Positions 13,375-25,592 of a DNA stretch of 64,000 nucleotides are shown piece after piece; position 1 is the first letter of the stretch, and the number at the start of each line of letters is the position of its first letter. This DNA is from Nageia nagi. Lineage: Eukaryota; Pinophyta. The stretch is taken from assembly GCA_050084985.1 (NCBI GenBank), contig JBITNC010000001.1:40548001-40612000 (forward strand), given 5' to 3'. Below the pieces are notes generated by a model. The model saw only the letters and a program-made list of their open reading frames with translations, searched no databases and had not been told where the DNA came from. Position numbers and translations under genes: made by a program.

Positions 13375-14510
13375 TTAAAATTTACCTTTTTCATGAAAAT
13401 ATTGAATTAGATTTTTTAAATGGTAGAAACTTTTTGTATGTATTGATCTTTTATGGAAATTGCAAAAAAGGTGATCTTGATATCCCAAAGATTTGATCTT
13501 AGGCAACTCTTTTAATGATAGATAATGAATCAAGTTTTTATCAATCAAAGCATTAAAGACATGATTTATATCTTCATAAAATTTCATATATTTTCTTGGT
13601 GATATCCTAGATTTTATTACCTTAATGTGTTCATGACTAACCCTAACAACAATGTTGGTTTCTAATTGATTTTATTTTTTGACATTTTTAGCTTGTTCAG
13701 GAAAAATAGGCGTATGGAATATTTTTAATTTTAGATGATCTAAAGGCTTTATGATGGGCCTCTTTACTAAGCATTTGATATATCAAATATTTATAATGGA
13801 TTTCTTATAAGTTTAAGAAATCATTTCTACATGATAGTAGCAAGGCTTAGAAAACTACATGATTCTTTTGATTATTAGGAACTTGTATTAAGCTAGGTAC
13901 TTTCAACCTCTCCATAATGAAATCACTAATAATCTAACATTATTTTTGTTTCAAATTGTACATATATAAAGGAATTGATTCTTTTGGTGTGTGTTTTTGT
14001 GTGTGTGTGTGATATCTTTCAAGAAATACCTTAACTATATCATTGAAGAATTGAATACTTTCATTAGGTAAATTTGTAAACCATAAAAAAGGATCTAAAT
14101 GTAAGCTAAGTGGAAACAATTTAGCTACAAAATCATCATCTTCAAATGGAACAATTTCTAAATGATATCTTTGTAAATGTAATATAGGATCAAAATAACC
14201 ATCAAACATCGTAAAATTTACATGTTTTTCATACCTTTTCCAATGTATGCAATAAAAAAAGGGTTGCTCATTTCCTCCTAAAATTGTAAGTAAAAATTTG
14301 TTGATGCATGCCATTATAAAATATTTTAATTTCTTTAGTTGGAAAATTTTGTTGACCACATCACTCAAATTATCTTCATGTATAACATATTCATCGATGT
14401 TCTTAGTTTTATCTTTACAAATTCCTTGAAATAACCTAAAATAAAAAATATTTTTTTGCTTCATATTTTTTATTAGATCATTTAACATTTCCATCTTAGT
14501 TATAGTTGAA
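13375..14510 (-). pseudogene. Ty3/gypsy gag remnant
   Basis: Minus-strand capsid-type gag debris. The 184-codon frame at 13940-14494 contains FDGYFDPILHLQRYHLEI, then AKLFPLSLHLDPFLWFTNLP and FNDIVKVFLERY, which is the order of landmarks in the Retrotrans_gag domain (target-recognition start, LF..SL...W.....L, F....F). Further downstream the frame at 13375-13587 carries CNFHKRSIHTK and LKNLIQYFHEKG, like the degenerate zinc-knuckle end of plant gypsy gag (C.xH...GH.T..C..LK..I). The linking stretch 13590-13940 is too decayed to read. A TG microsatellite (about 13987-14010) lies at the 3' end of the first part. No protease or polymerase follows. Confidence 0.6.
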
Positions 14511-14905
14511 TCTATTGTGAAATCAATATCTTGTTAGAGAAAGTTTAGCTCCTATTTTAATATCTCGTATTCTTCATTAGACCATCTTAAATTCCATCAA
14601 GAAACTCATTATGTTTCAAATAACATAAGAAAATTGATTTTAACATTTGTATTCTTTATATTTTGCATAATATTATTTTTGCATTTATCTTTCTTCTTAA
14701 AAGAAGATTTAGAAGGTACTTCTTTTGTAGAAGAAATTGGATTTGTACTACCTTTCTTTGATCTTTTTGCTACATTACATGTTTGTTCCAAATCTGATCT
14801 TGCATTTGATTCTACTTATGCATTGAATTTATCATCAAACTTAATAGGTTCACCATTATCATCATAGATAATTATATTTACCATGTTAATGGAAAGTAGG
14901 TCTTA

Positions 14906-15504
14906 AGATTTTACTTTAAGCACATCATTTTCATATGAGACTGTACCACTATCTAATAAGTGCTTTAATTTCTTTCTCATAACATAACAACCTATTGTAT
15001 TATGTCTTAACCTAATAATATTTGGAAAATTGATTATCCATATACCAAATAGGCTTTTTATCATTAGGTCCATATTATTTTCCTTGTATCCATTTGATTA
15101 GACCTTTTTCTTAATATTCCTTAAATATTTGATTGGGATTTATTGGTAATGGATATAGGTCTTTGGCTAATTTTCCATCTTTGGATTTATCATTAGTTGG
15201 TTTAACTACATTAACTGAAGTATCATCCTTTTTGTTATAGGGTTTCCTACCACTATGTTTGTTTGAGGAAGAGGATGTGTACTTGAGTAAATTAGACCTT
15301 ACTAAGAAATCCACTTTTTCAATAAGAAAATGAACCATTAACATGCTCAAGTCCTTTTTCATCAAGTATAAGATTAATGTTATCTAGGAATACCTTTACA
15401 ATGAAGTTCTCTTCCACCTTTTGTTCAATGGATCTCCAAAGCTTCATGAATCTATAGAAAAATGTGTACAACCCCTTTGTTTTTCCTTGCTTGCAATGGA
15501 TCAA
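14906..15504 (-). pseudogene. Ty3/gypsy gag C-terminal half, copy 1
   Basis: Read on the minus strand, 15504 to 15319 gives GLYTFFYRFMKLWRSIEQKV and ENFIVKVFLDNIN, the second half of a gypsy capsid domain. A basic, serine-rich linker and a worn zinc-finger end with MRKKL..LLDSGT-like sequence follow down to 14906. It aligns with 50459-51060. The first half of the domain, present in the other copy at about 51075-51345, is missing: the sequence jumps at about 15510 to a segment equivalent to 52544. That is a deletion of about 1.5 kb relative to the other copy. Confidence 0.6.
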
Positions 15505-15509
15505 ATTTT

Positions 15510-15650
15510 TTGAAATTAAGTATCAATGGGAAGGTATTATTGAGAAGAATTGAGCCATAAGATTTTTTGAAAATAAGGGTAAATTTGAGATACAACAAAT
15601 ATAAATAATGTCAAGAAAATATATCATAAAGCAATAACCTACATCTTCTA
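15510..15650. repeat. Short shared segment with 52540-52685
   Basis: About 140 bases starting GAAATTAAGTATCAATGGGA recur at 52545. In copy 2 the segment lies about 1.5 kb farther from the gag fragment, showing where copy 1 lost DNA. Confidence 0.75.
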
Positions 15651-15804
15651 TGACTACATGCATGACATTATAGAGATTACATAGTTTATTTGTTATCTAA
15701 ATCCAAAACATGTGAGTAGCATTTTCGAGTACTAGAAAATATATTTAATAGGTTGTAATAATATAAAGTTATACTTAACCCTAAAATCTACATCTTCATT
15801 GTCA

Positions 15805-17005
15805 CCTTGAGTAAGATAATAGGCTTCATTATTTCAAAGAGGGGCATAGAAGTTTATCTAAAAAAATTAAAGGCCATTACAGACATGAATCTACCATCCA
15901 CATTTAAGAAATTATGAAGCCTTGAGAATAAAATATAAGTAGTATGTCGCATCATCACCCAACTCTTAGATAAGTGTAAACCCTTCAATGACTTACTCAT
16001 GAAAATGATTATCTTCTAATGGAACTTCAACTTCCAAAAGGCATTCGATTGAATCAAACAATATCTTACATTGATACTGATATTAGTACTACCTAGACTA
16101 GGATGGGGGTATCCTTTCATTTGTACATATCTACAATTAACTTTGAACTAGGAACCATGCTCGCTCAAAAAAATGACATCGAATGAGAGAAGACCATATA
16201 CTATCTTAGTCAAATGTTGATCAACTATGAAATTTGTTACATTTATATGGAGAAATTATGCCACATTAATATTTTTTATATAAAGAAACTATGCCACTAC
16301 ATGCTCAACCATACCACATATTTCATTTTCAAAGTTGACCCTTTGAGATATATGATGAATCATACATATCTCAAACTTTTAAATGGATTATGATCCTAAT
16401 AGAATTCAACCTAGAATTCATTAGCCAAAAATACATTGAAGCTTAGATAATTGTAGAGGCTCACTCAATCAATGATGATCCACTCATTATGGATCTTCTT
16501 AATGCATCCATATATCATGTATCAAAGGAAGAAGATTTTTCCCTCCTGGTGATGAACTAGTCCTAACTTTATATTTTAATGGATCTCATTGTAAAGAAGA
16601 AGGTAGTGCAATAATTATCTTCATTATTCCTTAGAAGGAATCCATCCACTTATCATTCAATCTAGAATTCCCCTATACCAATAATAATATCAAATATGAA
16701 GATCTCATCCTTAGACAAAAAATAGCTATCACCATGAATGTCAAATGCCCTTAAAATAATTAATGACTCTTTGCTTATTATCAACCAAGTCAAAGGGAGT
16801 TTTCAATGTAAATATGAAATCTTACAACTCTATAAGAAATTAGCCTTGAAACTTCTTGATAATTTTGAATGGTATGACATAGAGATGTCCCCTTGCTTGA
16901 TAAATAGGTTTGTCGATACAATGACTTACTTAGGCTTGCTCATACCAAAAGATATCCATATAAATGTTACAAGTGTACATATCACAACCTTAACATGATA
17001 AGTGA
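15805..17005 (+). pseudogene. Ty3/gypsy RT end and RNase H fragment
   Basis: The plus strand carries the familiar gypsy pol series in broken frames. GFIISKRGIEVYL (about 15810) is the end of the RT palm/thumb, then ITQLLDKCKPFNDLL and FQKAFD (about 15950-16060) mark the RT to RNase H transition. A second RNase H domain of the plant type begins with LYFNGSHCKE (about 16570), and after a frameshift near 16745 continues KIINDSLLIINQVKGSF..KYEIL and FEWYDIE, where the Asp of NDS is the expected catalytic residue. Stops are frequent. The order RT-RNase H-archaeal-like RNase H suggests the Tat/Ogre side of gypsy. It is opposite in strand to the gag fragments at 13375-15504, so the two are not one intact element. 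Confidence 0.7.
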
Positions 17006-17399
17006 TTTCTATCCCCTATATGTTTGATAGTTCATATATATGTCTTATCAATGCATAACCATTCAATTCATGATTTCATCAAGTAAAAACTATCAATTTA
17101 TCTATTCTTACTCCTAAAGTCCCTTTCACAAGGAGACTATGATAAAATTCTTCTCCAATTTGTAAGTATTGATGAAATACATATTATAATATTATCATGA
17201 ACATGTGGAGAAACATAGGCAAGTGGGTTTTTCTTTGGGAAAAATGCAAAGCGATAGTAACTCATTTGATTCCTTACATGTGTTGGGAGATGTTGAGATT
17301 ACCATGGATCTTCAAATCCATGACATTCATCAATGATAAATTTTCATGAAATATGAGACGGTTGAAGGACCCAACCTGCAAAAATATGATCTAGGATGA

Positions 17400-20087
17400 G
17401 CTTGATTATATCACTCATTCTCATAGTATGTTGGATTTTATTTATTTGCAAGAAGTCAAAATAGTTGATTTTATTATGCAATGTACTTATCAATTTCTCA
17501 CCAATCATGATTTTGGTATAGGGGAATTATCATTTTTATTTTCCTAGATGATAATGTAATAATAGTTTTTGGGGAGTTGACCCTTCTAATCAAGTCTTCT
17601 AGGTCCTTCTCAAGATTTCTACCAAACCCTTTAGTATTGTGAATATTTATGCTTCCAATGATGCCCAAGAGAGAAATAATTTATGGTGTTGGCTCACCTT
17701 TTTTCTTTTTCTTGCTAGCTATATTTTCTTTAGAGATTTCAATATCATTGAAAATTATTCAAACAAAGTAAGTAAAGTCACTATGAGTAAGTAAAATCAC
17801 TATGAGATGGAATTTGGGCAAGCAGGAAGTTTGGGTTTTTATGAAAAATAAGCTTAGCCTTTTCGATCCTAATTACACCTTTTTCCTTGTTGAGTTTCTT
17901 AAATCCTGATGGTCTACTTGATCAAATTTCCAAGATGATGAAGCTCATATCCTAAAACATCTTGATAGAGCCATGATTTGGAGTTTGAATTCTTTCATTT
18001 TAAAGGTTGTCCTCTACTTTTCCCTTTATTTTTATTGTTCCTGATACTACTCTTTCATATCACTCTGTGATCCTCTTTCCAATTTGTTTCTCTCAAGCTC
18101 CTACTCATAATTTGCACTACTAAAGTGATACACACATTGGGGGTGGAATTTGCTAAGATATGGACAAGATCTAATTTGGTTGTTAAGGAAGAGCTTACTC
18201 AAGCTAATTGGGACCTAAAGTCTAGTCACTTTAGTTAGCTAGCCCAAGCCTATGTTACTGCTCTTCAACATGAGATAAGGAAAGTTGAATTGTATGAAGC
18301 TATAGGTGCCCATATTTAAGCTTGACTTAGGTGGCTTAAAGTGGGGGATACAGTTATAAAAGAGTTTTTCTAGCATCTTATGTTCTCTATTCATGCAACT
18401 TAGTTCAATGCCATCTAATCTGATGGGGTCTATTTTACCAACTTGTAAGAGATTATGAAGCTTTTTTTAAGCATTATCAGATAGTTTTTATTTCCCAAAA
18501 TTTAAACACAACAAGGGTAGTTGCTATTACATAGTGCATATATATCATACCTGTTATCTCTAACTTAGAGCAACTTTTTTTATGCTTTCCTTTCTTTAGA
18601 TAATTAAAAAATTCCCTTTCTTAAATGGCCAATGGTAAAGCTCCTAGAATTGATGGCTTCCCTTAAGAATTTTACAAAGAATTTTGGGACATGGTAAGTC
18701 CCAATTTGCTCCAATTTTATAAAGAAGCCTTGGTCTCAGGTTCTTTAGGCTTGATGCTTAATAAAGGTAATATTAAGTTTATCCCTAACCCTAGAGATCT
18801 TGACATGATTACAAATTATCATACCATTACTTTGTTAAATTTCATCAACAAAATTATAGCTAAGGCTCTTGCTCTTAAGCTATGGCCTTTTCTTGCCCTA
18901 ATTATTTTTTCTAAGTATACTACTTTTTTTATAGGAAGATATATTCTAGATAATGTAATTATTATCTAGGAAGGCATGGAATGGGCCTACTCTTCTGATC
19001 AGGATTCTCGATTCATTAAAATTGATTTTGAGAAAGCATATGATTGAATTGAATGAAGTTTCATTATTAATATATTGGATGCTTTGGGATTTGGTCCTAT
19101 TTTCTTAAAATCTATTGAAATACTTTTTAGAGTTGCATTTGTAGCTCTCACTATGAATGGGACTTAGTATAAATCTATTACTTTAGTTTGATCTATTCAT
19201 TAGGGATGTCCTCTAGCTTCCTTTTTGTTTGTTCTTATTATTGAAGCCTTTAGTTATCTTCTTACTCATAAAGCTATCCAAGGACTTCTTAAGGGGATTT
19301 CCCTTCCTAAATCCCAAGTTTAGCTTTTAAATGGCCATTTTGCTAATGATTCCTTTCTCACTCTTAGACACTATGAGCAATCTATTATGAATGCTCTCAA
19401 ATGGCTTAATACTTTCTACTTAGCTTCAAGTTCTAGTATTCAATGGTATAAAACCTCATAATATAGGAAGTATGTTCATACACTTTCTAATTAGATTGTT
19501 CATTTTCCTTGTAAGTGGATTCAAAATGATGATATGTTCAAATTTCTAGGCATTCCTTTTTCTTTCCAAGCTTCTCTTGCTCAACTTTGGAATTTTGTAG
19601 TTAAAAATTTGAAAAAAAGTTTAGTTATTAAAAGACTAAGTTATATTTGGTTAGGAAGTTTCAAATTTGTTCCAAGTTGTTGGCTTCTACCTATATCTAC
19701 TATTCTTCTTGTTAGGTCCCTTCCAAAGCTTGTTATCAAAACCTTTATAAGCTTCTCTAAGATTTTATTTGGGCCTCTGATGTTCATAATAAAGGTTTTC
19801 ATGGAATGGCTTGGAATATATGTTATCTTCCTCAAGATATTAAGGGTATTAGGTTATTTTACTTCTAGAGCCAAGGGTATGTTCTCTATGCAAAATGGAT
19901 TTTAAGAGCCTTAACTAGAGAGGAAGCCTAGAAAACTCTTATCCAACATTGCTTGGCCTCAAGCCTTCTATTTGGAAAAAAAGTTTAGAAAGTCATGTCT
20001 TTGCTGGATAATTCATATGATTCCTATTCTAGTCAATATTATTGGCTCTTTTGTTATCAAGAGTATTTGGAAAGCTTTGGAAGCCTT
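17400..20087 (+). pseudogene. L1-type LINE ORF2, 5' part (endonuclease and RT)
   Basis: Plus-strand remnant of a plant L1-type ORF2. An endonuclease start is seen as LDFIYLQEVK (about 17430), followed by IVNIYASNDAQERNNLWCWL and RDFNIIE (about 17635-17755), which correspond to the NxY.P.....R...W and GDFN blocks. The RT begins near 18630 and includes the 92-codon frame at 18691-18969 (NLLQFYKEAL, then FIPNPRDLDMITNYHTITLLN). It continues with KIDFEKAYD (about 19017) and GCPLAS (about 19206). The catalytic box reads FANDS instead of the usual FADD/YADD type. Frameshifts and stops are numerous, so it is dead. The frame at 19534-19905 (FKFLGIPF) is the usual post-RT segment. It is interrupted at 20087 by the copia insertion and resumes at 29537. 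Confidence 0.85.
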
Positions 20088-22152
20088 TGTTGGACTTCGA
20101 GTGACACTGAGAGGGGGGGTGAATCAGTGTATATAAAAATAATCAATTTAAGCTTCGTAAATAAAGATAGATTAAAAGCTAGAGAAAATTGAGCAAGCAC
20201 ACCAAGTACATCACACAACACCAGATATAACGAGGTTCACCAGATTGGCTACATCCCTGAACATGACTGCTTGGACTCCAATCCAAATCCAGTCATTAAA
20301 GAAAACTTACAGATTCACAGCACCAACTGTGAAGGGTAGCACCAACTACCACTTTAAATATAGCAACACCTACTACTTGGAGCACCAACTCCAACTATCA
20401 AACACCCACTTGATACAACATTCAAAAAGGAGGAAGGAATACAGTTCTAGAAGACCCTCAATGGTCTAGCTCTAATGCTCATTGTTTGATCTATGCACAT
20501 AGCTCCAAAGTAACATAGTTAAACAATCACTATCCTCTCTTCATATTCATTTGCTCACTTCACATACTCTGGATACTCCCCTCTTCCATGCTCTTACTTC
20601 AACTCACCACATCTCTGCTCACTAGTTTTCCCTAATCTACTATCCACTCTTCACATCCATTCCTACAAACCGTTACACATCAAGAAAACCATTACACATC
20701 AAGAAAACCCCTCACAAAACTATTCTTGTCATCACACGTTATCAAAAACAAACTGAAAAGGAATCTTTATTTGTAACTGCTCCTGCACTAAGAGAGTTCA
20801 CTATCTGAGACTGCAAATGTTGTAACTGATGAACGCTCCTCTTGCTCAAACAGAGTTGTTCAGACAAATGTAGCTCTTTCTCCACTAATTTCAAAGATTT
20901 GATAGTATCTAATTTTTAGTTTCGGAGTCTCTTTCTATAGCCTAAAGATTGACTAGCTTACCAGATGTTTATTGTATTCACCATGATGTCATCATCTCCA
21001 GACTCCAGAAGAGAGTTCCAAGGTATCTGCATGGCCTACTAGCTTATCGAATGTTTATTGTATTCACCATGATGTCATCATCTCTGGACTCTGGAATAGA
21101 GTTCCAAGGTATCTGCGTGGCCTACTAGCTTACCAGATGTTTATTGTATTCACCATGATGTCATCATCTTCGAACTCCAGAAGAGAGTTCCAAGGTATCT
21201 GCATGGCCTTCTAGACTTTTCAACACCAACTACTAACATCATCTTCTCTAGACTCCGAAAGTAGAGTAAAATGCTTCTCATGATGTCCACACCATGATGT
21301 CATCATCTTCGGACTTTGGAAGAGAGTTCCAAGGTATCTGCATGGCCTTTCAAAATTTTCAACACATACTGGTAACATCATCTTCTCGCTTTCGGAATGC
21401 TCTACTCACTTTCTCTGGAACCCAGTTTTTTCACAATTGAGCTTTTATCATTTCATTTTGGAATGCTTAATCTACTAACTCTAGCCTTTTTAATCACCCC
21501 TTGCTGACGTCATCCTCTCCAAAACTTGGTTTCATTTAAAAATGTGAACATTGTTCTCCCTATGATGTCATCTTCATGCTTCCAGAATGCTTTACTCACT
21601 TTCTCTGGAACCTAGTTTTTTACAACTAAGCTTTTATCATTTCATTTTGGAATGCTTAATCTACTGACTTCGGCCTTTTTAATCACCCCTTGCTGACCTC
21701 ATCATCTCCAGAACCTAGTTTCATTCAAAAATATGAACATCGTTCTTCCCATGATGTCATCTCTTCCGAAATGCTTTATTTACTAACCCTGGCTTTTCAA
21801 TTCTCCTGGCTGACCTCATCACCTCCAGAACTCATCCTCTCTGAAACCTGATTTCATTCAAAAATGTGAACATCGTTCTTTCCATGATGTCATCTCTTTT
21901 GGAATGCTTTATTTACTAACCTTGGCTTTTCAATTCTCCTTACTGACCTCATCACCTCTGGAACTCATCCTCTTCGGAACCTGATTTCATTCAAAAATGC
22001 GAACATTGTTCTTCCCATGATGTCATCTCTTCTGAAATGCTTTATTTACTAACCCTGGCTTTTCAATTCTCCTTGCTGACCTCATCACCTCTGAAACCTG
22101 ATCTTTACCAAAACCATGTGTTGACAACAATGACAAACACACATGCTCTATA
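20088..22152 (-). repeat. Copia 3' LTR
   Basis: 2065 bp. On the plus strand it starts TGTTGGACTTCGAG and ends ATGCTCTATA; the paired LTR ends CTCAACA, so the terminal dinucleotide has mutated here. It holds two internal tandem families: a unit of about 86-94 bp (about 20950-21230) and a longer unit of about 125-130 bp (about 21480-22100). Confidence 0.93.
20940..22105. repeat. Tandem repeats with TGA(Y)GTCA-like motifs in the LTR
   Basis: Units repeat the phrase CCATGATGTCATCATCT or CTGACCTCATCACCTC followed by a variable CTCCGGA-like site. I count about ten to fourteen such phrases in this LTR. One keeps a perfect TGACGTCA (about 21504-21511), a bZIP/CRE-type core. The others read TGATGTCA or TGACCTCA. 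The same arrangement is seen at 28330-29480 in the other LTR. Confidence 0.75.
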
Positions 22153-22164
22153 ATCTCCCCCTTT
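22153..22164 (-). other. Copia polypurine tract
   Basis: Reads AAAGGGGGAGAT on the minus strand, directly before the 3' LTR, as expected for plus-strand priming. Confidence 0.85.
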
Positions 22165-22329
22165 GGAATTGTTGGCAACACCACTTGATTAGACACCAGC
22201 ATCGGGACTTTTCTCTCCCCCTTTGTCAACAATAACAAAGGGTATTTACAGACTCCCCCTGAGTCCATACATGACATTCTCAGAAGCAATATAGGAAGGA
22301 AAAAATAAACACTCCCCCTAAGAATGTGA

Positions 22330-22925
22330 CGTCTAGAACTAGCTAATGCTGGGGAAGGACAACAACTCCTAGCTTGTTTCGAAGATGTTTGAAGGTGTCT
22401 TTGGGCAAAGGCTTTGTAAATATGTCTGCTACTTGCTCTATGGTTGGAACAAAATCCAACTATACTTCTCCTTGCACCACTCTTTCTTTTAGAAAGTGAT
22501 ATCTGATTGCAATATGCTTTGTTTGTGAGTGCATAATAGGATTTTTTGATATATTGATTGCACTTGTGTTATCACAAAGAACTGATATGGGCTCGTTAAT
22601 TTGTATACCAAAATCTTTTAGCATCTGCTTCATCCATAGAATCTGTGTGCAACAAGAAGTTGCTGCTATATACTCTACTTCTGCTGTAGATAGGGATACT
22701 GAGTCTTACTTTTTACTGTGCCAGCCAACAAGATTATTACCCAAATAAAATGCTCCTCCACTGGTGCTCTTCCTATCATCCATGCATCCTACCTAGTCTG
22801 CATCTGAAAATGCAACAAGTGTAAAGTCCTTTCCTCTAGGATACCATAAACCATATTCTACTGTACCTTTGAGATATCTAAATATTCTCTTTACTGCAGT
22901 AACATGTGTTTCTTTGGGATTTGCT
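22330..22925 (-). pseudogene. Copia RNase H
   Basis: Minus-strand frames show the copia RNase H landmarks in order: FSDAD (about 22805), DDRKSTSGG, then STAEVEY, LCDNTSAI and QTKHIAI (about 22520). The acidic residues Asp, Glu and Asp expected for catalysis can be seen. The start of the domain is joined to the RT after a stop at 22928-22930, and another TAG/TAA interrupts near 22800. It ends about 180 bases before the polypurine tract. Function in life was to remove the RNA template from the RNA-DNA hybrid. Confidence 0.85.
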
Positions 22926-23905
22926 TGAAATCAAGCAACCATACATACTGCTTGAAGAATATCTGGTCTAGTAGCTATCAAATATAATAAACTTCCAATC
23001 ATTGACCTATATTGTGTTTGATCTACTGTTGGTGCTTTATCATCCTTGCTTAATTTGCAGCCTGTCATCATAGGGGTGCTCACAGGTTTATAGTCTTCCA
23101 TGGTAAACTTCTTCAGCATCTCCTTAACATACTTGGTTTGAGAAATGAACATGCCATTCTTCAACTGATTGATTTGTAAGTCGAGAAAAAATGCAAGCTC
23201 ACCTATCATAGACATCTCAAATTCTATTTGCATGTTGTCAGCAAGATTTTTACATAACTCATTCTTGCTTCCTCCAAAGATTATATCATCTACATAGACA
23301 ACAACAATTAGCTGATTTTCCTTTTCTAATTTAATGTATAAATTGCTATCCACCATTCCTTTTCTAAAGCCTTGCTACTGAAGATATGTATCAAGTCTGG
23401 AGTACCATGCTCGAGGTGCCTATTTTAAACCATACAGAGCCTTCTTTAGTTTGCATACTAGATTAGGATTCTCTTCGAATTGGAAACCATCTGGCTATTC
23501 AATATAGACTTCTTTCTTAATTTTGCCATTTAGAAAGGCTGATTTTACATCCATTTGATAAACTTTAAAGTCTTTATACACTGCAAAAGCTAAAAACATG
23601 TGAATAGCTTCTAATCTAGCCACAGGTGCAAAAGTTTCTTCAAAATCAATTCCTTCAACTTAAGCATATCCCTTGCAAACAAGTCTAGCTTTATTTCAAA
23701 CCACTATCCCATATTCATTCAACTTATTGTGAAAAATCCACTTTGTACCAATCACATTTTTGTTGGCTGGTCTAGGAACGAGTTCCCATTTTTCATTCTT
23801 TTCAATTTGAGTGAGTTCTTCCTCCATTGCTTTCATCTAGCTTTCATCTTGGCTAGCTTCTGAGACATTTTTAGGCTCTATATTGGATAGGAGAGAATAG
23901 GTGCA
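22926..23905 (-). pseudogene. Copia reverse transcriptase
   Basis: Minus strand. The intact stretch 23356-22931 holds the catalytic YVDD (23296-23285), followed by MSMIGELAFFLDLQI, a copia hallmark, and SMIGSLLYLIATRPDI at the RT to RNase H join. Upstream, between 23360 and 23900, the frame can be followed through [25 protein letters not shown] and [12 protein letters not shown], with stops at several tryptophan or glutamine positions (for example after YIE and after GLK). The catalytic residues survive but the frame does not. The element could only have been active before these stops arose. Confidence 0.9.
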
Positions 23906-24074
23906 TGAAACCCCTCTGCGAGTTTGAATGCTTGTATGAAACTCATCGATGATTTGCTCTTGTGGATGATCCTTGTGCCATCTATTTGGTGGAGTTTTTG
24001 AATTTTCATCTTCTTCCGACTCATTTTCTGAAACACTATTTGGTTACTTGGTGAATTTGAATCTTTTGGTTTCT

Positions 24075-25135
24075 TTACTTATGATTACTGTATAGGAGGC
24101 TTAGATTTGTTTTTATTCTTTTTTTCTTCTTCAATTGAATCTTGATAGGCAGGAAGATCATCATCATCATTTCTCTTGGGAAGATCTCTTTGCTCATCAA
24201 CACGAACATCGACACTATCAACGATTGTTTTTGTCCTTTTATTGTAACATCTGTATGCTTTGCTCTTCGAAGAGTAACCAAGAAAGATACCTTCATCAGA
24301 TCTATCCTCAAACTTTCCTAAATTTTCTTCTATTCTCTTGATATAGCATTTACTACCAAAGATCTTGAAGTGCCTCACTGTAGCTCTTCTTCCAAACCAT
24401 AATTCATATGGTGTTCTGTCCTCATGTGGTCGCATCATACATCTATTTTGAATATGCACTGCAGTATGCACTACTTCTTTCCAGAACCTATCAGCAACCT
24501 TGCTTTCTATCAGCATGGTTCGAGCCATTTCTTGTATTGCTCTATTTTTTCTTTCAACTACTCCATTTTGTTGTGGAGTTCTTGTTGCAGAGAATTGTCT
24601 TTTAATTCTATGTTGTATGCAAAACTCATCAAAAGTGAACTCACCTCCTCTGTCTGAGTGAAGACATTTAATTCTCCTCTCTATCTGATTTTCTACTTGA
24701 TTTTTAAATGCTTGAACATTTCAAAAGCTTCAGATTTATGTCTCAAAAATTGCACCCAAGTCATTCTTGAATAATCATCTATGAACAGAATAAAATACTT
24801 ATCTCCATTGATGCTTTGTGTTCTCATTGGTCTGCATAGGTCGGTGTGTATGATTTCCAATGGTCTGTTTGTGTGATATTCTTTCACTTTGAACTTTGCC
24901 TGAGTTTGCTTTCCCCTTTGGCATGAATCACAAATATCATTTGCTGGTGTGCTGATACTGGGCATATCTCTTACTGCTCTTTTTGAGCAAATGTTCATCA
25001 AGTTTTTAAAATAGATGTGTCCCAATCTCTTATGCCATAGCCAATCATCACTCTCCTTGCCTAGAAGACATGATCCCTCTGAAATATCTGATAAGGTGTA
25101 TAAATTACCATAGGTTCTTGTACCAACTGCTACAA
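24075..25135 (-). pseudogene. Copia integrase
   Basis: Minus strand. The zinc-binding HHCC region is seen as WLWHKRLGH (about 25050) and ICDSCQRGKQ (about 24930-24900). The catalytic core has IHTDLC (first Asp, about 24850), FIDDYSR (second Asp region) and, after a frame break near 24690, SDRGGEF with the Glu of the D,D-35-E set nearby. RTPQQNGVVERKNR follows (about 24560). The 147-codon frame at 24085-24528 contains the C-terminal part, with TPYELWFGRR and FGSKCYIKR, and ends in a Lys/Asn-rich tail toward the RT. All three catalytic landmarks are visible, but two frame breaks separate them. Confidence 0.9.
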
Positions 25136-25154
25136 GTCTACCACTATTTGCCCT

Positions 25155-25440
25155 TCAGATCTCACAGCCATGCTTTTTGAAAATTACATCATGTCCTTTG
25201 TCACATATTTGACTGATGCTCAACAAATTATGCTTCAGTCCCACAACAAATAATACCTCTTCGGATCTGATGTTGCCATCATTTATTTGGACTGTCCCTT
25301 TGTCGATAATCTGTGCACCATCATTGTTTCCAAATCTTACTGACCCACCTTCATATTCCTGTAGTTTTTGAAATTTCTTCTTGTCACCTATCATGTGACT
25401 TGAGCATCTGCTGTCTAATATCCATGGTGATGGTTTGTCT
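25155..25440 (-). pseudogene. Copia aspartic protease with altered active site
   Basis: Minus strand. The segment reads WILDSRCSSHMIGDKK (about 25425-25380). Copia proteases normally have DSG or DTG followed by A/C, so Gly is replaced by Arg (codon AGA at 25407-25409). Downstream, VRFGNNDGAQIIDKGTVQI and LFVVGLKHNLLSISQ (25394-25155) are the usual protease and linker blocks. A stop (25152-25154) separates it from the integrase zinc finger. The changed active site alone would be expected to disable polyprotein cleavage. Confidence 0.85.
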
Positions 25441-25592
25441 TGAGATTTTAATGCTGTTTGAATGATTAAAGACTCTTTATCCTCTCTGAGTTTCTCCTTT
25501 TCTTTCCAGACTTGTTTTACTTTTATTTCAGCTTCTTGTTTTTTATTATATTTTTCTTCTTCCTATGGATGACTGCTCTGAAACTATTTATT

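Noticed and set aside
20245-20469. 74-codon frame, repeated at 27646-27852
   Set aside because: Both lie in the copia LTRs at equivalent positions on the strand opposite to the element, with no known motif. They are LTR sequence that happens to be open.
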